A DNA stretch of 64,000 nt from NCBI GenBank assembly GCA_963792875.1, contig CAWBXV010000006.1, positions 620,001 to 684,000 on the forward strand, in the 5' to 3' direction. The DNA is from JAHEGP01 sp963792875 (GTDB lineage Bacteria; Pseudomonadota; Gammaproteobacteria; Pseudomonadales; JAHEGP01). Numbering within the stretch: the stretch's first letter is position 1; each line of letters starts with the position of its first letter. The notes below the pieces were generated by a model. It did not search any database. It had not been told where the DNA came from and worked only from the letters and a program-made list of their open reading frames with translations. Shown here in pieces: positions 59,092-64,000 of this stretch. A program made the position numbers and the translations under genes.

Positions 59092-60468
59092 ATGCGCAAC
59101 CCCGCCACCAATGCTTTGCTACCTCTGGAAAAGCGCACCATGGCAGCCCTTGGTCTGCTGTATGCCTTTCGCATGCTCGGCCTGTTCATGTTGCTGCCCG
59201 TGCTCGCGCTCTATGCCGGCGAGTTTACTCACAGCACGCCGATACTGATCGGCCTGGCGCTGGGCAGTTACGGACTCACGCAGGCGCTGCTGCAGATTCC
59301 GTTCGGCATGCTGTCGGACCGGGTGGGCCGCAAGCCGGTGATCATCGGGGGTTTGGTCCTGTTCGGCCTCGGCAGCATGCTGGCAGCCAATGCCGCATCA
59401 ATCTGGGGGGTGATCGCGGGGCGCGCCCTGCAGGGGAGCGGCGCCATCGCCAGCACCATTCTGGCGTTGCTGAGCGATCTCACGCGGCGTGAGCAGCGCA
59501 GCAAGGCCATGGCTTTCATCGGCATGAGCATCGGTTTTACGTTTATCCTGGCGCTGCTGCTGGGGCCGTGGCTCAGCAGCGCCTATGGCGTCAGGGCCAT
59601 TTTCTGGTCGACGGCGCTGCTCGCATGCTTCGGCCTCGTCATCATCATCTGGTTGGTGCCGACCGTTGCACGGGCTTCCGCGTTTGACGAGGGCACGACC
59701 GCAGCCGCCAGTCTGATCGGCCGGGTACTGCGCGATGGCGAACTGAGTCGACTCAATCTGGGCATTTTCTGCCTGCATCTCGTCTTGACGTCGACGTTTG
59801 TCGCGCTGCCCCTATTGCTTCGCGATACCCTCGGGCTCGAGCCCGGCCAGCACGCCTGGGTATACATCTCGGTACTGGGCGCCGCCTTTTTTGCGATGCT
59901 GCCACTGATGGTGTTGGGTGAACGCAGGGGCTTGATCAAGCAGGTCTTGCTGCTGGCTATCGCCTTGCTGGCCTTGGCGCTGCTGGTCCTGTCGCAAGGC
60001 GGCGGCCAGGCGGGTCTGCTGCTGGGCGCCATGTTTGTGTTCTTTCTGGCCTTCAACCTGCTTGAGGCCACGCTGCCGTCGCTGGTCAGTAAACTGGTGT
60101 TCCCCGCCGGCAAGGGCACGGCGATGGGGGTATATTCAACGTGCCAGTTTATGGGCGCGTTCTGCGGTGGCGTCGGCGGCGGTGTGCTGATGCAGCATTA
60201 TGGGCCGGCGGGCGTGTTTGCCATGAGTGCCTTGGTCGTGCTGCTCTGGTTGCTGGTCGCGCGCACCATGGCGTCCCCCGGTAATGCGCGCGATATCGTG
60301 CTGAGGTACGATGCCGCGCGCAACCAGGATGAAACGCTGCTGTCAGAACTCTCGGGCTTGCGCGGCGTCGTGGATATCACCCTGATCAGGGCGGACTGCG
60401 TGGCCTACATCAGGGTGGACGAGCGGGAATTCAACGAGCAGTGTCTGCGGCGCTTTGGCGCCATGTAA
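59092..60468 (+). CDS. MFS transporter, YajR-like, with C-terminal YAM-type domain
   Basis: 458 residues with twelve hydrophobic segments up to about residue 395. The motif-A loop GMLSDRVGRKPVI lies near 75-87. The last about 60 residues (DETLLSELSGLRGVVDITLIR...YIRVDEREFNEQCLRRF) read as a small ferredoxin-like fold, as in E. coli YajR. The substrate is unknown for the family. It is placed between uvrA and ssb as in Pseudomonas; this looks like conserved synteny rather than a shared pathway. Confidence 0.82.
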   Translation: MRNPATNALLPLEKRTMAALGLLYAFRMLGLFMLLPVLALYAGEFTHSTPILIGLALGSYGLTQALLQIPFGMLSDRVGRKPVIIGGLVLFGLGSMLAANAASIWGVIAGRALQGSGAIASTILALLSDLTRREQRSKAMAFIGMSIGFTFILALLLGPWLSSAYGVRAIFWSTALLACFGLVIIIWLVPTVARASAFDEGTTAAASLIGRVLRDGELSRLNLGIFCLHLVLTSTFVALPLLLRDTLGLEPGQHAWVYISVLGAAFFAMLPLMVLGERRGLIKQVLLLAIALLALALLVLSQGGGQAGLLLGAMFVFFLAFNLLEATLPSLVSKLVFPAGKGTAMGVYSTCQFMGAFCGGVGGGVLMQHYGPAGVFAMSALVVLLWLLVARTMASPGNARDIVLRYDAARNQDETLLSELSGLRGVVDITLIRADCVAYIRVDEREFNEQCLRRFGAM

Positions 60469-60562
60469 AGAAATACCGGTATCGCCCGCTTCGGACGCGC
60501 TGATAGTGTCGGCGCGCTATCCTCATTGATGGGCGAACGGAATGATGTGAAAGGAGGAATGT

Positions 60563-61048
60563 ATGGCCCGTGGAGTGAACAAGGTAATACTCATCGGCAA
60601 CTGTGGGCAGGACCCGGAGACCAAATATCTGCCCAGCGGCAGCGCCGTCACCAATCTCTCGGTGGCGACCAGCGAGAGTTGGAAGGACAAGCAGACCGGC
60701 GGCGTGCAGGAGCGCACGGAATGGCACCGCGTGGTATTTTTCAACCGCCTGGCGGAAATCGCCGGGGAATATCTGCGCAAGGGCTCCAAAGTCTATGTGG
60801 AGGGGTCGCTGCGCACCCGCAAGTGGCAGGACAAGAGCGGCGCTGATCGCTACACCACCGAGATCGTCGCGTCCGAGATGCAGATGCTCGATGGCCGCGG
60901 GCAGGAATCCGGCGCAGGGCATCAGCAGGAGTCCGGCGGCGCCTATCGACAGAGCGCCGCACCGCGCGCCAGCGGGCCATCGACGCAGCCCAATCAGCCT
61001 GAAATTCACGCGGACGAAGCGCCGTTTGACGACGATATCCCGTTCTAG
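60563..61048 (+). CDS. ssb: Single-stranded DNA-binding protein
   Basis: 161 residues: OB fold at 1-110 (ARGVNKVILIGNCGQDPETKYLPSG..., EWHRVVFFNRLAEIAGEYLRKGS), a Gln/Gly/Pro-rich linker, and the acidic tip DDDIPF that recruits repair and replication proteins. Strong AAGGAGG before the ATG. The linker is short. It follows the MFS gene after 94 bases. Confidence 0.97.
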   Translation: MARGVNKVILIGNCGQDPETKYLPSGSAVTNLSVATSESWKDKQTGGVQERTEWHRVVFFNRLAEIAGEYLRKGSKVYVEGSLRTRKWQDKSGADRYTTEIVASEMQMLDGRGQESGAGHQQESGGAYRQSAAPRASGPSTQPNQPEIHADEAPFDDDIPF

Positions 61049-61345
61049 CGTTGTCGCGAGGGTGCCGGCCCGGGCGATCGACGGGCCGCGCTGCCGTTAT
61101 TGCGGATGCGTCGGCAGCGGCGGGCGGGGCGATGGCCTCCGCAGTCGGTATGACGGCGTTCACGCCTTCCCCTGTTCAACTGGATTCTCGCACCGTGGCC
61201 GTGCCCGGTCGCTGGCTGGCCGTCTGCCGGTGGTCTACGGTTAGTTGACGTCTGAACTGTCCGGGGCGACGCGCTGCCGCGCCTCGCGCGACCCCGCAGT
61301 GGGCGCGAAGCCCCATCCCGGGCAAGGGCAAGCAGGGAGGCTCGA
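61049..61345 (+). other. Gap between ssb and the metallo-hydrolase gene
   Basis: 297 GC-rich bases. I see no gene, no convincing promoter and no clear terminator. A strong GGGAGG at its end serves the next gene. Confidence 0.5.
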
Positions 61346-62782
61346 TTGCAACCGCTACCGCAGATAATCCACCACGGGGCCGTCGATGGCGTTACGGGCT
61401 CCTGTCACGAGCTCGTGCTGGACGAAAAGCACAGCGTTCTGGTCGATTGTGGTTTATTTCAGGGCGATGAAGCGTCTGGCCGCGGCGGCGATAGCCGCCA
61501 TCCGGCCATCGATTTTTCGGTTGCGCGGGTGAGGGCGCTCGTCGTCACTCACGTCCATATCGACCATGTGGGCCGCATACCGCAGCTGTTGGCGGCCGGC
61601 TTCCGCGGTCCGATCTACTGCAGCGAGCCGTCGGCAGTGCTGCTGCCCATGGTGCTCGCGGACGCGCTGAAGATCGGCGCCTGTGACGATGACGGCACCA
61701 CCGCGCGCACCTTGCGCCAGCTCGCCAGGCAGCTGGTGCCGGTGCCCTACGGCGCGTGGCGGGCGTTGCCGGAGTGCGGCGCTGCGCTCGCTCGCCTGCG
61801 CCTGCAGCGCGCCGGCCACATTCTGGGTTCGGCCTATGTGGAATGGAGCATCGGCCGTGGCCCGGAGGAACGTCGGGTGGTGTTCTCCGGCGACCTGGGC
61901 GCCCCGGGAACGCCGCTGCTGCCGGCGCCGCTGCCCCCGGAGCGTGCGGACATCCTGGTGCTGGAGAGCACTTACGGCGATCGCCGGCACGAGGGGCGCC
62001 AGCTCAGAATGCAGAAGCTGCGGCAGATTATCGAGCATGCCCTGCGCGATCGCGGCGCGGTGCTGATTCCTGCGTTCAGCATCGGGCGCACCCAGGAGTT
62101 GCTCTACGAACTCGAGGACATCGTTCACCGATACCGCGATCGCCCGGTCGCGGACGGTCTGCCCTGGGGTGAACTGGAAATCGTGGTGGATTCCCCCCTT
62201 GCCAGCCGTTTCACCAGCACCTATCGCAAGCTCAAGGCATTCTGGGACGACGAGGCGCAGCAGCGGCTCTCGCAAGGTCGGCATCCGCTGAATTTTCTGC
62301 AATTGCGTACCGTTCGCACGCATGCCGATCATCAGAAAATACTGGCGCATATCCGGCGCCACCAGTACCCCTGTGTCGTCATTGCCGCCAGCGGCATGTG
62401 CGCAGGCGGTCGCATGGTCAACTACCTCAAGGCCCTCATCGGATCGCCCAGCACCGACATCGTATTTGTGGGTTATCAGGCGCGGGGGACCCCGGGCCGT
62501 GCAATTCAGAAATTCGGCCCGCGTGGCGGCACCGTGCAGCTGGATGGGACAAACTATCCCATCAGGGCCGCCGTGCACACCATCAGTGGCTACTCGGCCC
62601 ACGCCGGCCAGGACGATCTGCTGCGCTTCGTCACACAGATGGCAGAGCCACCGGGCCGGATTTGTCTGATTCATGGCGACCGCAGCGCCAAGCGAGCGCT
62701 GCAGGCCAACCTGCAAGGCCTCCTGCCCGCCACACAGGTCATGGTGCCGGCGCGGGCGAGGGCGCAATCCGGCCCGCAGTAG
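61346..62782 (+). CDS. Metallo-beta-lactamase fold hydrolase with beta-CASP domain, predicted RNase
   Basis: 478 residues of the CPSF73/Ysh1-like bacterial family. The metal motif HVHIDH is at 69-74, a further metal-ligand region lies in AGHILGSAYVEW and FSGDLG, and the beta-CASP segments AFSIGRTQELLYEL and AASGMCAGGRMVNYL are present, then SGYSAHAGQDDLL. All key residues appear intact. Translation starts at TTG 61346 with GGGAGG five bases upstream. Likely acts on RNA in the cytoplasm, but no bacterial homologue of this type has a settled substrate known to me. Confidence 0.85.
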   Translation: MQPLPQIIHHGAVDGVTGSCHELVLDEKHSVLVDCGLFQGDEASGRGGDSRHPAIDFSVARVRALVVTHVHIDHVGRIPQLLAAGFRGPIYCSEPSAVLLPMVLADALKIGACDDDGTTARTLRQLARQLVPVPYGAWRALPECGAALARLRLQRAGHILGSAYVEWSIGRGPEERRVVFSGDLGAPGTPLLPAPLPPERADILVLESTYGDRRHEGRQLRMQKLRQIIEHALRDRGAVLIPAFSIGRTQELLYELEDIVHRYRDRPVADGLPWGELEIVVDSPLASRFTSTYRKLKAFWDDEAQQRLSQGRHPLNFLQLRTVRTHADHQKILAHIRRHQYPCVVIAASGMCAGGRMVNYLKALIGSPSTDIVFVGYQARGTPGRAIQKFGPRGGTVQLDGTNYPIRAAVHTISGYSAHAGQDDLLRFVTQMAEPPGRICLIHGDRSAKRALQANLQGLLPATQVMVPARARAQSGPQ

Positions 62783-62884
62783 CGGTCGGCACAGCCTGCA
62801 TTCCTGGCGCTGCAAATGGTTTATTGAGTTCCGGCTGGCGACAGGTTATTTTCCAGTCTGACTCAGTCACCCCCGCAGGCGAGC

Positions 62885-63778
62885 ATGGCATTGAGAATCA
62901 TTATTCTGGACGACGACAGCCAGGTGGGGAGCGCCCTGTTTGAACTGGTCGATGGCATGCCGGGTCTGGAATGCAGGGTGATACCTGCGCGCTTGTTGTC
63001 GACCTCTCCCGAGGGCGTGCTGCAGCGAGTGCGGGTTTTCATGCCGCACTACGTGGTCAATAGCCACAGCATAGAGCAGGCGCTGGCTGCCGAAGGCGTC
63101 GACAGGGCCCATTTGCGCCTGGCTAAAATGCTGTGCCAGGATTGTCGTTCGTGTGGTGCGGCGATGATCCACTTGTCCAGCGCGCTGGTGTTCGAAGGTG
63201 CTCGCGGGCAGTCCTTCAGCGAGGCTGACAAGCCGCGGCCGCGCCGCTCTCCCGGGCGCAGGCTGCTGGAGCTGGAGCGTATCGTAGAACGCCACAGCGA
63301 TCGCTATATCATCCTGCGCACCGGCTGGATTTTTGGCGCCAATCGTCAGTCATCGTTTGTGAAGCTCCTCGAGCGCCTCGAGCGCGGCGAAAATATCACG
63401 TTGCGCCGCGGCCTGCTGGGCGCGCCGACGTCCTCCGCCGACGTCGCCCGCGTGGTCTGGGCGATGATTCAGCAGCTGGATTGCGGCGCGGACTGCTGGG
63501 GGATTTTTCACTATACCAGCGGCGACAGCGCCTCCAGTCGCGAGTTTGCCGAAACGGTGATTACCCTGGCGGCGCAGTACGGTGAACTCGACGTCGACAA
63601 ACTGCAGCTGGCGGAGAGCAATCACGGCGATTCCTGGAGCGTGGCGGCGCAGCCGGTGCTCACGTGTCACCGCATTCTCAACGACTTCGGTATCAAGCAG
63701 CGCCCCTGGCGTTCGGCGATGACGACGATGCTCAAGGCGATTTACAGCGAGGATAAAGCCGTCTCCAGCAACCCGTGA
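62885..63778 (+). CDS. RmlD-like sugar-nucleotide-binding family protein, degenerate active site
   Basis: 297 residues with the fold pattern of dTDP-4-dehydrorhamnose reductase: a Rossmann start, IIHLSSALVFEG (95-105), FSEADKPRPRRSP (111-123), and ILRTGWIFGAN (143-153). The NAD(P) glycine motif is replaced by LDDDSQVG (8-15), and where RmlD has YxxxK this protein reads SPGRRLL, without Tyr or Lys. It is therefore probably not an active reductase. Its neighbours (beta-CASP hydrolase, moaB) do not suggest a sugar pathway. Function unknown. Confidence 0.75.
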   Translation: MALRIIILDDDSQVGSALFELVDGMPGLECRVIPARLLSTSPEGVLQRVRVFMPHYVVNSHSIEQALAAEGVDRAHLRLAKMLCQDCRSCGAAMIHLSSALVFEGARGQSFSEADKPRPRRSPGRRLLELERIVERHSDRYIILRTGWIFGANRQSSFVKLLERLERGENITLRRGLLGAPTSSADVARVVWAMIQQLDCGADCWGIFHYTSGDSASSREFAETVITLAAQYGELDVDKLQLAESNHGDSWSVAAQPVLTCHRILNDFGIKQRPWRSAMTTMLKAIYSEDKAVSSNP

Positions 63779-63831
63779 GACCGGCGCGCTCAATTCATGT
63801 CTCACCCCCCCCAGTGTCCCGGAGCGACTTC

Positions 63832-64000
63832 ATGGCGACGAACGACAGCGGCGCAGCGATTGGCTTGCGCATTGCAGTGCTCACCGTATCAGACACCCGC
63901 ACCCAGGCGAACGACACCTCCGGCCGCTTTCTGCTGGAAGCGGCCCAGGCCGAGGGCCACAGCGTCGTTGCCAGTGACATCGTCAGGGACGATATCTACC
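63832..64000 (+). CDS. moaB: Molybdenum cofactor biosynthesis protein B, 3' end outside the window
   Basis: First 56 residues only. LRIAVLTVSDTRTQANDTSGRFLLEAA and IVRDDIY match MoaB/Mog proteins, which adenylate molybdopterin. A GGAG lies seven bases before the ATG. MoaB is preferred to Mog for the TRTQANDTSG pattern, but the part that decides this is cut off. Confidence 0.85.
   Translation, partial: MATNDSGAAIGLRIAVLTVSDTRTQANDTSGRFLLEAAQAEGHSVVASDIVRDDIY

Overview
The window is a chromosomal segment of a GC-rich (about 60 %) gammaproteobacterium. The 16S rRNA, the ribosomal-protein gene order and the conserved runs argC / DUF6776-like / bactofilin / erpA, anmK / M23 peptidase / tyrS / rrn, birA / coaX / SPOR and uvrA / MFS / ssb all resemble Pseudomonas and the Cellvibrionales. 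The best guess is a marine OM60/NOR5 (Halieaceae-like) lineage. That placement rests on recalled similarity, not on a search.

Region 1 (1-13.3 kb): the 3' part of a split coenzyme-B12-dependent ribonucleotide reductase (nrdJa, nrdJb); a minus-strand operon clcA-hemJ-hemL (ClC protein plus two heme-pathway enzymes); a plus-strand operon argC / DUF6776-like / bactofilin / erpA; and a minus-strand group of M23 endopeptidase, anmK and a K+ channel. Several of these act on the cell wall.

Region 2 (13.3-20.4 kb): tyrS, then a complete rRNA operon: two tandem promoters, boxA, 16S, tRNA-Ile(GAT), tRNA-Ala(TGC), a second boxA, 23S, 5S and a strong terminator.

Region 3 (20.4-55.9 kb): birA-coaX-SPOR gene; tRNA-Thr, Tyr, Gly, Thr, then tufA and tRNA-Trp; secE-nusG; rplKAJL-rpoBC; the str operon (rpsL, rpsG, fusA, tufB); then the S10, spc and alpha operons in canonical order from rpsJ to rplQ, with the small rpmJ included. 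This is the transcription and translation core of the cell. The strong promoters share GC-rich discriminators typical of stringently controlled genes.

Region 4 (55.9-64 kb): convergent uvrA, a YajR-like MFS transporter, ssb, a beta-CASP metallo-hydrolase, an RmlD-like protein that has lost its catalytic and nucleotide-binding motifs, and the start of moaB.

No mobile element, prophage, CRISPR array or defence island is visible. I found no convincing new multi-gene system. The points most worth a second look are a ten-residue insertion in EF-Tu beside its guanine-specificity motif, a boxA-like site in the rplK leader, a perfect palindrome inside the str promoter, the degenerate RmlD-like protein, and a ClC protein with Val at the proton-glutamate position.
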